A stretch of DNA of 64,000 nt from Hyphomicrobiales bacterium (GTDB taxonomy: Bacteria; Pseudomonadota; Alphaproteobacteria; Rhizobiales; Rhizobiaceae). A model generated the notes under the pieces. The model ran no database searches. It was given only the letters and a program-made list of their open reading frames with translations, and was not told the DNA's origin. Both the position numbers and the translations under genes were made by a program. Of this stretch, positions 1 through 7,638 are shown one piece after another; the first letter of the stretch is position 1, and each line of letters begins with the position of its first letter. The stretch spans positions 65,573-129,572 of the forward strand of contig UBKJ01000029.1 in the NCBI GenBank assembly GCA_900465915.1. Direction: 5' to 3'.

Positions 1-83
1 TTGCGAAGCGTCATCGATGTTCTAACCGCGCATTCGGTCATCATGATGACAACACACAGTAAAGTGAACGCTTTCGCCGGGAT

Positions 84-650
84 TTAGTTGCGGGCGATGA
101 TCTCGTTGCCGGAGATCACCAGCCGCACGCCCAGCGCGCCGGTCTTGCGGCGGGCGAGAAAACGCGGGCGGCGGCGGCGCGGCTCCTGCCCCTGGCGGCG
201 GGCCTGCGGCTGGCCGGTGCGCACCGGGCCGTTGCTTTCGTAAAGCGGGCGGGCGACGCCGTCCTCCTCGACCAGGAGCATGGGCAGGCTGAAGGCCGCG
301 GCCCAGGCGCGCCAGTCGGCGGCCACGTCGCTGAGGTCGTGCGCCACCAGGAGCGGCACGGAAAGCTGGGCGTCCTCGTGCAGCAATTCCAGCGTAACGG
401 TGATCTCGCCATATTCGTCCTCGACGGCGCGGGCGGCGACGCCCAGGAAGGCGTTGGCCGGCAGCGCGATCGACATGGGCAGGCCGCTCGACGGCAGGAT
501 CTGCCGGATGACCACGCCGCGCTCGTCGATGGTGAAGGTGACGTTGCCGCCGCCGTCGCGCGAGGCGTAGGTCACCACCTGCGGAAAGTGAAACGGATCG
601 AGCCGCAGTTCGCGTCCGGCCCAGGCGGGCTTCAGTCCCTTGTTCATCAT
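84..650 (-). CDS. DUF6101 family protein
   Basis: Uncharacterised 188-residue protein that I place in the DUF6101 family, known mainly from Hyphomicrobiales and without an assigned function. The match rests on the layout: LRLDPFHFP near residues 15-23, a LSVPLLVAHDLSD stretch at about 96-108, a very basic run QEPRRRRPRFLARRK at about 155-169, and the closing EIIARN. No signal peptide or membrane segment is visible. The Arg-rich tail could contact nucleic acid or another polyanion, which is inference only. The start follows AGAGGCG by a few bases. It is a lone transcription unit: the next gene on this strand is more than 500 bp away. Confidence 0.8.
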   Translation of the reverse strand: MMNKGLKPAWAGRELRLDPFHFPQVVTYASRDGGGNVTFTIDERGVVIRQILPSSGLPMSIALPANAFLGVAARAVEDEYGEITVTLELLHEDAQLSVPLLVAHDLSDVAADWRAWAAAFSLPMLLVEEDGVARPLYESNGPVRTGQPQARRQGQEPRRRRPRFLARRKTGALGVRLVISGNEIIARN

Positions 651-1055
651 CGTCGTCGCCTCTGTCTCTCCTGAGAGCCGGTTTTCCCGGCCCCTTATTT
701 CGGCTTTTCGCCTTCGTTGATCTGGAGAATAGGCGCGGTTCCTTACCGGCGGACTTAACGCGTTGGGTTAACTTTTCCCTGCCTTTTCCTTTGGTTATCA
801 GAATGAAACCGGGTGTAAGAAATCGGAAATTCTTCTGAAGAAGCAGTTACGAACGCTGAACGGCAAGAACAGGCGTATTGTCGATGGATTTCAACCAAGG
901 GTTTTGATAAGGATCGAAGCAGGGAGCAGAAGCAGCACGCGCCGCGCCAGCCGGCGCATCGGGGAGGATGAGCCGCCCCGACCCAGGCAAGGGCTTTGCT
1001 CTCTGTTCGGAGGTGATCCGATGTGGCTGATACCCATAAGGTTCACGCTTAGGAT
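651..1055. other. Gene-free gap
   Basis: No convincing coding frame lies here; short open frames on both strands lack ribosome sites and protein-like composition. The part next to the DUF6101 start (about 660-800) should hold its promoter. It contains two TTAA half-sites at 755-758 and 768-771, but they are 9 bases apart, not the 7 expected for CtrA. The part from 900 to 1055 is GC-rich and can fold, and may be an untranslated RNA or the trailing end of the oxidase transcript. Confidence 0.5.
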
Positions 1056-1094
1056 AAAGAAAACCCGCACCGGCTGGCGAGCCACAGTGCGGGT
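1056..1094 (-). terminator. Rho-independent terminator on the minus strand
   Basis: An 8-bp perfect stem pairs 1063-1070 with 1087-1094 (ACCCGCAC/GTGCGGGT). A second small stem GGCT/AGCC sits inside the loop. On the minus strand the stem is followed by TTTCTTTA. It lies about 100 bp past the stop of the oxidase gene at 1192 and probably ends the tsaC-oxidase transcript. Confidence 0.7.
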
Positions 1095-1118
1095 CTACAT
1101 TCTTTAGCTTAAGCACAC

Positions 1119-1146
1119 GGCGGCTGGAGTTCGCGCTTCAGCCGCC
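1119..1146. repeat. GC-rich hairpin between oxidase stop and terminator
   Basis: A perfect 8-bp inverted repeat, GGCGGCTG at 1119-1126 and CAGCCGCC at 1139-1146, with a 12-base loop. It lies 45 bp past the stop of the oxidase gene and 25 bp before the T-tailed terminator. It has no T tract of its own, so it may protect the mRNA 3' end or act as a first, weak terminator. Confidence 0.5.
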
Positions 1147-1191
1147 AATCCGAATATAGCCCATCGGAACTGTTCTTTCAACCAGCCGTCC

Positions 1192-2604
1192 TCACAGCAC
1201 CTTGCCGGGGTTCATGATTCCGGCCGGGTCGAAGGCGGCCTTGACGCGGCGCATCAGGTCGAGCGCCACGGGCTGCTTGAAGAAGGCGAGCTCCTCGCGC
1301 TTCAACTGGCCGATGCCGTGCTCGGCCGAGAACGAGCCGCCGTAGCGCATGACGATGCTGTGGACGCAATGGTTCATGTCGTGCCAATGGGCGAGATAGG
1401 CCTGCTTGTCCATGCCGACCGGCTGGGAGACGTTGAAATGCAGGTTGCCGTCGCCGACATGGCCGAAGCAGACCAGCCGCGCGCCGGGGACCATCGCCTC
1501 CACCGCCGCGCGCGCCTCGCGGATGAAGGCGGGGATGGAGGCGACCGGCACGGAGATGTCGTGCTTGATCGAGCCGCCCTCCGGCTTCTGCGCCCAGGAC
1601 ATCTCCTCGCGCATCTTCCAGAAAATCTGCGCCTGCGCCACGCTTTCGGCGATGGCCGCGTCCTGAACGATGTCGGCCTCGTAGGCCTCGCCCAGGATGG
1701 TTTCGAGCGTGACGCGCGCGTCCTCCTCCGAGCGCGAGGAGGAGATGTCGAGAAGCACGTACCAGTCGTGCGGCGCGGCGAGCGGATCGCGCGCCCCGGC
1801 CACATGACGCACGGTGAACTCCACGCCGATGCGCGGCATCAGCTCGAAGCCGGTCAGCGCCGGGCCGGCGTGCTCGGTGGCGAGCTTGAACAGGCGCAGC
1901 ACGTCGTCGGGATCGCGCAGGCCGGCATAGGCGACGCCCTTGCCTCTGGGCTGCGGAAAGATTTTAAGCACCGCCGCCGTGATGACGCCCAGCGTGCCCT
2001 CCGCGCCGATGAACAGGTCCTTGAGGTCGTAGCCGGTATTGTCCTTCTTGACATAGCGCAGGTCGCTGAGGATCTCGCCCGTCGGCAGCACCACCTCCAG
2101 CCCCAGGCATAGCTCGCGCATGTTGCCATAGGCCAGCACCGCCGTGCCGCCGGCGTTGGAGCCGAGATTGCCGCCGATCTGGCACGAGCCCTCCGAGCCC
2201 AGCGACAGCGGAAACAGCCGCCCCGCCTCTTCCGCCGCGTCCTGAAGGTTCTTGAGGATCACCCCCGCCTCGACGGTGGCGAGGTTGCCGACCGGGTCGA
2301 GCGCGCGGATGCGGTTCAGGCGGCCGAGCGACAGGACGATCGCCGCGCCGCTTTCGTCGGGCTGCTGCGCGCCGACGAGGCCGGTATTGCCGCCCTGCGG
2401 CACGACGGGGGTCCTCGTCTCGGTGGCGAGCCTCATGATCGCCGCCACTTCCTCTGTAGAACCGGGGCGCAGCACCAGCGCCGTGCGGCCGTGATAGAGG
2501 TCGCGCTGCTCGATGAGATAGGGCGCGACGTCCTCCGGCGCGGTCAGCGCGTTCTTCCCGCCGACGATGGCGGCGAAGCGTTGGATCAGGTCCCTGTCCG
2601 GCAT
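1192..2604 (-). CDS. FAD-binding oxidase (GlcD/D-2-hydroxyacid dehydrogenase family)
   Basis: Cytosolic flavoprotein of 470 residues that should oxidise a D-2-hydroxy acid such as D-lactate or D-2-hydroxyglutarate to the 2-oxo acid. It has the PCMH-type FAD-binding domain first, with GGNTGLVGAQ at residues 71-80 and a Gly-rich IGGNLGSNAGG segment near 143-153. The FAD-oxidase C-terminal domain follows, with the family motif SAEHGIGQLKRE in the last 50 residues. Length is normal for the family. It starts 15 bp after the stop of tsaC on the same strand, so the two are probably co-transcribed. The exact substrate cannot be read from the sequence. Confidence 0.9.
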   Translation of the reverse strand: MPDRDLIQRFAAIVGGKNALTAPEDVAPYLIEQRDLYHGRTALVLRPGSTEEVAAIMRLATETRTPVVPQGGNTGLVGAQQPDESGAAIVLSLGRLNRIRALDPVGNLATVEAGVILKNLQDAAEEAGRLFPLSLGSEGSCQIGGNLGSNAGGTAVLAYGNMRELCLGLEVVLPTGEILSDLRYVKKDNTGYDLKDLFIGAEGTLGVITAAVLKIFPQPRGKGVAYAGLRDPDDVLRLFKLATEHAGPALTGFELMPRIGVEFTVRHVAGARDPLAAPHDWYVLLDISSSRSEEDARVTLETILGEAYEADIVQDAAIAESVAQAQIFWKMREEMSWAQKPEGGSIKHDISVPVASIPAFIREARAAVEAMVPGARLVCFGHVGDGNLHFNVSQPVGMDKQAYLAHWHDMNHCVHSIVMRYGGSFSAEHGIGQLKREELAFFKQPVALDLMRRVKAAFDPAGIMNPGKVL

Positions 2605-2619
2605 GGTCGCCTCACAAAG

Positions 2620-3591
2620 CTATCGCGGGGCCGCCGCGCGTTTCAGACGGTCGTTGACGGCTTCGCCGAGGCCCGTCATGGGGATGGGCTCCACGGCGAT
2701 GGTCTTCGCGCCCACGGCGTCGAGCCGGCGCATGAAGTCGAACAGATTGGCCGCCGCCTCGCGCAGGTCGCCCGCGGGGCTGAGGTTGAGCATGGCCGCC
2801 GCCTGCTCCGCCCCCGCCGCGCGGACCGGGCCGAAGGCGAGCAGCGCCTCGCCGGGCGCGACCGTCTCCGCGTCGAGCCGGACGCCCGCCTCGGGCGCGT
2901 AATGGGATTGCATCATGCCGGGGGCCTGGATGGCTGCGCGCTGGTCGGCGCGTTCGAGTTTTTGGCCGATCAGCGCCTCGATCTCCTCGGCCGCCAGCCC
3001 GCCGGGGCGCAGCAGGCGCACGCGCTCCCCCTCCACCTTGACGATGGTGGATTCCACACCCACGCCGCAGGCGCCGGCGTCGAGGATGAGGTCGAGCCTG
3101 TCGCCGAGGTCGCCGGCCACGGCCTGCGCGCTGGTCGGGCTGATGCGGCCGGAGGTGTTGGCGCTGGGCGCGGCGACGGGGCGGTCGAGCGCGGCGATCA
3201 CCTCGCGCACCCGTCCCTGCGGCATGCGCAGGGCGAGCGTCGCAAGCCCGGCGGTGGCGAGCGGATGGACCGGGCGGTCCGTCTCCTGCCTGTCTTTCAG
3301 TGGAAGCACCAGCGTCAGCGGCCCGGGCCAGAAGGCCTCGGCCAGCCGGCGCGAGACGGGGTCGAAGGTCACATGGCGCCCGGCCATGGCGAGGCCGCTC
3401 ACATGGGCGATCAGCGGGTTGAAATGCGGCCGGCCCTTGGCGGCGAAAATGCCCGCCACCGCCTCGCCGTTGGTGGCGTCGGCGGCAAGCCCATAGACGG
3501 TTTCGGTCGGGATGGCGACGAGGCCGCCGCGCCGCAGGACTTCCACCGCGCGCGCGACCGCCGCATCATCGAATGTCACTGTGTCGGACAC
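2620..3591 (-). CDS. tsaC: L-threonylcarbamoyladenylate synthase (Sua5/YwlC type)
   Basis: Makes threonylcarbamoyl-AMP from threonine, bicarbonate and ATP, the first step of the t6A37 modification of ANN-decoding tRNAs; cytosolic and normally essential. At 323 residues it is the long Sua5 form, with the YrdC domain (PTETVYGLAADATN near 27-40, KGRPHFNPLIAHV near 52-64, SANTSGRISPTSA near 143-155) plus a C-terminal Sua5 domain joined by a linker that carries QAPGMMQSHYAPEAG. The ATG is followed downstream by the oxidase gene after 15 bp. Upstream is a divergent promoter region shared with a secreted small protein. Confidence 0.95.
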   Translation of the reverse strand: MSDTVTFDDAAVARAVEVLRRGGLVAIPTETVYGLAADATNGEAVAGIFAAKGRPHFNPLIAHVSGLAMAGRHVTFDPVSRRLAEAFWPGPLTLVLPLKDRQETDRPVHPLATAGLATLALRMPQGRVREVIAALDRPVAAPSANTSGRISPTSAQAVAGDLGDRLDLILDAGACGVGVESTIVKVEGERVRLLRPGGLAAEEIEALIGQKLERADQRAAIQAPGMMQSHYAPEAGVRLDAETVAPGEALLAFGPVRAAGAEQAAAMLNLSPAGDLREAAANLFDFMRRLDAVGAKTIAVEPIPMTGLGEAVNDRLKRAAAPR

Positions 3592-3718
3592 GGATCGCGC
3601 GCCTCCGTTTGCTCAGGTCCTGCCTACACAAGCGCGGCGCTCGGCGCAAGACGGCGCGAAAAATTGCCTTTTGTTAGCTTTTTTGCGCCATTGTGATAAA
3701 AATCCCTGCAAGAGGTGA

Positions 3719-4120
3719 ATGATGCTCCCGCGATTGATCGCCGCCGCCCTGACAGCCGCCGCCCTGCACGGCCCCGCTTTGGCGGGCGGCCCGGGCCACG
3801 CGCCGGCGATGGTCGATATCGGCTCGATCAGCTATATCGGCTTCGACCGCATGGGGCCGGACGGGCTGCCGATCTGCGAAAGCTGCAAGGCCGAAAAGGC
3901 GGCGGAGCAGGAGAACCAGCGCGAAATGCTGGAGCGCCGCCAGCGCGCCCGCGCCTATATGGCGCGGATGCAGGGCAAGACCGTTCCCGACGACCCGACG
4001 GCCACGACGGCGAACGAGCCGCCGCAGCGCGATTTCGACGCCGCGGCGCCGGTGCGCGTGGTGGGCGAGCCGTGGGCCGCCGCCCAGCTCGACGCGCCGC
4101 TGCGGCCGAGCTTGAAGTAA
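3719..4120 (+). CDS. Small exported protein with a CxxC motif
   Basis: Not recognised. The 133-residue product begins with a clear Sec signal peptide (MMLPRLIAAALTAAALHGPALA, cleavage about residue 22), so the mature part should be periplasmic. It then shows a short hydrophobic patch, the motif ICESC at about residues 54-58, and a charged helical stretch rich in Glu, Gln and Arg that looks like a single coiled-coil helix; the C-terminus is Pro-rich. Two consecutive ATG codons follow AGAGGTG, so the start is well supported. It is divergent from tsaC and shares a terminator with glyS. The CxxC could bind metal or be a redox pair, which is inference. Confidence 0.7.
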   Translation: MMLPRLIAAALTAAALHGPALAGGPGHAPAMVDIGSISYIGFDRMGPDGLPICESCKAEKAAEQENQREMLERRQRARAYMARMQGKTVPDDPTATTANEPPQRDFDAAAPVRVVGEPWAAAQLDAPLRPSLK

Positions 4121-4131
4121 TCCCCAAAAGA

Positions 4132-4158
4132 AAAATGGCGCTGAAACAGCGCCATTTT
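4132..4158. terminator. Bidirectional rho-independent terminator
   Basis: A 12-bp perfect stem (AAAATGGCGCTG at 4132-4143 and its complement at 4147-4158) with a 3-base AAA loop. It has A and T runs on both sides, so it can end the small exported gene on the plus strand and glyS on the minus strand. Confidence 0.9.
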
Positions 4159-4162
4159 CATA

Positions 4163-6457
4163 TCAGCCGGCGATTTTCGAGAAATCGGCCACCTTGCCGG
4201 TGGCGGCGCGGATCTGGGCCAGAAGCGCAAGGCGGTTGGCCCGCACCTTCTCGTCCTCGTCATTGACCAGCACCTTCTCGAAGAAGATGTCGACCGGGCC
4301 GCGCAGCCGGGCCAGCGCCAGCATCGCGCCGGAGAAGTCCTCGCGCGCGATGGCCTCGCCGGCCTCTTTCTCGGCCTGATCGACCGCCTCGGCCAGCGCC
4401 TTTTCCTCCGCCTCGTGCAGAAGCGCGGGATCGACCGCGCCCGCGACCGTCGCGCCCTTCTTTTCCTCGGCGGAAAGGATGTTGGCGGCGCGCTTGGCTC
4501 CGGCCAGAAGGTTCTTGCCGTCTTCCTCGTTGATGAAGACGATCAGCGCCTCCAGACGGCGGGCGACCAGCAGCAGATTGTCGGCGTCGGGCGTCAGCAC
4601 GGCGTCGATGGCGTCGTGACGCGCGCCCTCGTCCTTCAAATGGACCTTGAGGCGGTCGTGGAAGAAGGACAGGAGGTCGCTGAGAACCGGCCCAGCGGCG
4701 GCTTCCGCCGCGGCGCGGATTTCCCGCTCGTAATTGCCGAGCGCGATATCCACGTCCTGCTCGCCGTCGACGTCGCCGGAATTTTCGCCCGCGAGCTTCG
4801 CCTCGAATTCGCGCAGCTTGCGCCGCACCTGCCCTTCGTTCAGCGCGGCGAAAGCCGAGCGGAACAGCGGCATGAGCGGGAATTTCCACTCCTGCGACAG
4901 AAGCAGGCGGATGACGCCAAGCGCCGCGCGGCGCAGCGCATAGGGGTCCTTCGAGCCGGTCGGCTTTTCGTCGATGACCCAGAAGCCCACCAGCGTGTCG
5001 AGCTTGTCGGCCAGCGCCACGGCCACCGAAACCGGGTTTTTCGGCACGATATCGGAGGGGCCCTGCGGCTTGTAATGCTCTTCGAGCGCTGCGGCGACGG
5101 CTTCGTCCTCGCCCTGAAGAGCCGCATATTTGCGGCCCATCGCGCCCTGCAATTCGGGGAATTCGCCAACCACTTCGGTCTGGAGATCGGCCTTGGCGAG
5201 CACGGCCGCGCGGACGGCCAGCTTCGGATCAGCGCCGACCAAGGGGGCTATCTGCGACGCCAGTTCGCGGATGCGCTCGACGCGCTGCCCTTGCGTGCCG
5301 AGCTTGGCGTGGAAGGTGACGTTGAGCGCGTCGAGGCGCGCCATGCGCTGGTCGAGCGGCTTTTTCAGGTCGAGGCCGAATTTCTCGGCCGAAGCCGCCA
5401 GCTTGTCGAGGTCCGGCAGGTCGTGCTGGTCGGTATGCCAGAAATAGAGCGCGTCGGAGAGGCGCGCGCGCACCACCTTGCCGTTGCCGAAGGCGATTTC
5501 CCTGCCGCCGTCGCGGGCCGCGATGTTGGAGACGAGGATGAACTTGTTCGACAGCGCCTCCGTCTCGCCCTGTTTGCGCGTGACGAAACATTTCTGGTTG
5601 GCGCGGATGGTGAGGCGGATGACTTCCGGCGGAATGGCCAGAAACTCTTCCTCGAACTCGCCCATCAGCACGACAGGCCATTCGACCAGACCGGAGACTT
5701 CCTCCAGCAGGCCCTCGTCCTCGACCAGCTCCAGCCCGGAGGCGAAGGCGAGATTATGCGCGTCCTGCGCGATGATCTCCTTGCGGCGCTCGGCGTCGAG
5801 AACGACGAAAGCCTTTTCCAGCTTGTCGACATAGTCCTCGAAGCGGCGCACCTTGATCGGCTGGCCGTCGCTGAGGAAGCGGTGGCCATAGGTGACATTG
5901 CCGGACTTGATGCCGTCCACGTCGAAATCGATGACCTTGGTTTCCTCGGTCTCGGGGCCGAAGGTGCAGAGGATCGATTGCAGCGGGCGCACCCAGCGCA
6001 AGGAGCCGGGCTTGGCCGAGGCCGCGCCCCAGCGCATGGATTTCGGCCAAGGGAAAGTGCGGATCACCTGCGGCACGAGTTCGGCGACGATGTCTTCCGC
6101 CGCGCGGCCGGGCTTGGTCAGATGGGCGACGTAGAAATCGCCCTTCTTGGGGTCGGAATGGACATGGGCTTGGCTCACGTCGGTTAGCCCGGCCTTGCGC
6201 AGGAAGCCGGCGATGGCCTGTTCGGCGGCGGTGACGGACGGGCCCTTGACGTCCTCGTGCACGTCCTTCGAGCGCACCGTCAGCCCGCGAATGTCGAGCG
6301 CCAGACGGCGCGGCGTCCAGTAGGCGGTGGCGGCTTCGTAGGTCAGGCCCGCTTCGACCAGACCGTCGGTGATCATCTTTTTCAGATCGTCGGCCGCCTT
6401 GCGCTGCATGCGGGCCGGGATTTCCTCGGAGAAAAGTTCAAGCAACAAATCAGGCAT
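4163..6457 (-). CDS. glyS: Glycine--tRNA ligase beta subunit
   Basis: Beta chain of the bacterial alpha2-beta2 glycyl-tRNA synthetase, which charges tRNA-Gly in the cytosol; the beta chain mainly binds tRNA. The 764 residues start [18 protein letters not shown], the classical N-terminal signature, and run through the GYHRFL-like motif ([10 protein letters not shown]) to a DALR-type anticodon-binding region at the C-terminus. The length suits alphaproteobacterial members, which are longer than the E. coli protein because of insertions. The ATG overlaps the glyQ stop (TGATG), so the two subunits are translationally coupled. Confidence 0.97.
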   Translation of the reverse strand: MPDLLLELFSEEIPARMQRKAADDLKKMITDGLVEAGLTYEAATAYWTPRRLALDIRGLTVRSKDVHEDVKGPSVTAAEQAIAGFLRKAGLTDVSQAHVHSDPKKGDFYVAHLTKPGRAAEDIVAELVPQVIRTFPWPKSMRWGAASAKPGSLRWVRPLQSILCTFGPETEETKVIDFDVDGIKSGNVTYGHRFLSDGQPIKVRRFEDYVDKLEKAFVVLDAERRKEIIAQDAHNLAFASGLELVEDEGLLEEVSGLVEWPVVLMGEFEEEFLAIPPEVIRLTIRANQKCFVTRKQGETEALSNKFILVSNIAARDGGREIAFGNGKVVRARLSDALYFWHTDQHDLPDLDKLAASAEKFGLDLKKPLDQRMARLDALNVTFHAKLGTQGQRVERIRELASQIAPLVGADPKLAVRAAVLAKADLQTEVVGEFPELQGAMGRKYAALQGEDEAVAAALEEHYKPQGPSDIVPKNPVSVAVALADKLDTLVGFWVIDEKPTGSKDPYALRRAALGVIRLLLSQEWKFPLMPLFRSAFAALNEGQVRRKLREFEAKLAGENSGDVDGEQDVDIALGNYEREIRAAAEAAAGPVLSDLLSFFHDRLKVHLKDEGARHDAIDAVLTPDADNLLLVARRLEALIVFINEEDGKNLLAGAKRAANILSAEEKKGATVAGAVDPALLHEAEEKALAEAVDQAEKEAGEAIAREDFSGAMLALARLRGPVDIFFEKVLVNDEDEKVRANRLALLAQIRAATGKVADFSKIAG

Positions 6458-7482
6458 CAGCGTACGCCTCCGGCTTCCGCATTTTTAGCATTGTCCGTCC
6501 TCGCTTCGCTGCGGGCGGACGGGGACGCCTCGCGCTGGAGATTGAAGCCGCCGGCGTCCGTCAGCAAAAACGCCTCGCCGCACTGGCGGGCGAGGTTGCG
6601 CACGCGCAGGATGTAGCTCTGGCGCTCGGTGACGGAGATGACGCCGCGCGCGTCCATCAGGTTGAAGACGTGGCTGGCCTTGATGCACTGGTCGTAAGCC
6701 GGGAACACGCATTTATGCAGCGAATTTTCGCCGGTGGAGCCCGCCTTCAGGATCGCCGCGCATTCGCGTTCGGCGTCGATGAAGTGCTGGTGCAGCACGT
6801 CGGTGTTCGCCATCTCGAAATTGTAGCGGGAATATTCCTGCTCGGCTTGCAGGAACACGTCGCCATAGGTGACCTTGTCCGCGCCTTCGAGGCCGTTGAA
6901 GTTGAGGTCGTAGACATTGTCCACGCCCTGCACATACATGGCGAGGCGTTCGAGGCCGTAGGTCAGCTCGCCCGCGACCGGCGCGCATTCGATGCCGCAG
7001 ACCTGCTGGAAATAGGTGAACTGCGACACTTCCATGCCGTCGCACCAGCATTCCCAGCCCAATCCCCATGCGCCGAGCGTCGGGCTTTCCCAGTCGTCCT
7101 CGACGAAGCGCACGTCATGCAGCGTCGGGTCGAGGCCGATGGCGCGCAGCGAGCCGAGGTAAAGCTCCTGAAGGTTCGGCGGCGACGGCTTGATGATGAC
7201 CTGATACTGGTAATAATGCTGCAGGCGATTGGGGTTTTCGCCGTAGCGGCCGTCCTTGGGACGGCGCGAGGGCTGCACATAGGCCGCCCGCCACGGGCGC
7301 GGCCCGAGCGAGCGCAGCGTGGTCGCCGGATGGAACGTGCCCGCGCCCACTTCCATGTCGTAAGGCTGCAAAATGGCGCAACCTCGCTCGGCCCAGTAAT
7401 TGTGCAGCGTCAGGATCAGGCCCTGAAAGGACCGGGTGGGATGCATGTGATCGGGCAGGTGGCCAGACTGGGAACTCGACAC
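6457..7482 (-). CDS. glyQ: Glycine--tRNA ligase alpha subunit, with a repeat-encoded tail
   Basis: Catalytic alpha chain of the tetrameric glycyl-tRNA synthetase, class II. The core is standard: [19 protein letters not shown] near residue 19, the [19 protein letters not shown] motif near 43-61, and [21 protein letters not shown] in pieces from residue 66. The family body ends at about residue 319 (FNLQREA). The last 22 residues, rich in Ala, Ser, Arg and Asn, are extra. The DNA for this tail contains an inverted repeat (6493-6500 with 6513-6520), which suggests that a palindromic repeat read through the original stop. It is first in the glyQ-glyS operon. Confidence 0.96.
   Translation of the reverse strand: MSSSQSGHLPDHMHPTRSFQGLILTLHNYWAERGCAILQPYDMEVGAGTFHPATTLRSLGPRPWRAAYVQPSRRPKDGRYGENPNRLQHYYQYQVIIKPSPPNLQELYLGSLRAIGLDPTLHDVRFVEDDWESPTLGAWGLGWECWCDGMEVSQFTYFQQVCGIECAPVAGELTYGLERLAMYVQGVDNVYDLNFNGLEGADKVTYGDVFLQAEQEYSRYNFEMANTDVLHQHFIDAERECAAILKAGSTGENSLHKCVFPAYDQCIKASHVFNLMDARGVISVTERQSYILRVRNLARQCGEAFLLTDAGGFNLQREASPSARSEARTDNAKNAEAGGVR
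6493..6520. repeat. Palindrome inside the glyQ 3' end
   Basis: An 8-bp stem (GTCCGTCC at 6493-6500 with GGGCGGAC at 6513-6520, one G-T pair) around a CGCTTCGCTG loop. It lies in the codons for the extra C-terminal tail of GlyQ. It looks like a short REP-type element. Confidence 0.5.
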
Positions 7483-7519
7483 GGGCGGACCTCGTGATTG
7501 AAAGGATGGCCCGGTCTAA

Positions 7520-7565
7520 GCAGGATTTCCGAAAAGTGGCAACCGGTTTTCGGATAAAATCCTGC
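7520..7565. repeat. Palindromic intergenic repeat, family A (upstream of glyQ)
   Basis: A 46-bp element with perfect 9-bp ends (GCAGGATTT at 7520-7528 and AAATCCTGC at 7557-7565) and the core GAAAAGTGGCAACCGG. The same core recurs at 37685, 51481, 57534 and 61951, and in a more diverged form at 22045. It lies between the glyQ start and the upstream gene, so it is part of the glyQ leader or promoter region. Confidence 0.8.
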
Positions 7566-7638
7566 CGGATAATTTTCCGTCCCGCAGGGTCAAGCGCGGT
7601 GGGGCGGCGCAGGGCAAAAACCCTGCGCCGCATAAGCG

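Noticed and set aside
755..771. A CtrA-like pair of TTAA half-sites upstream of the DUF6101 gene
   Set aside because: Spacing is 9 bases, not 7, so it does not fit the CtrA consensus.
847..1116. Short open frames on both strands downstream of the oxidase
   Set aside because: They run through the terminator stem and have no ribosome site or protein-like content.
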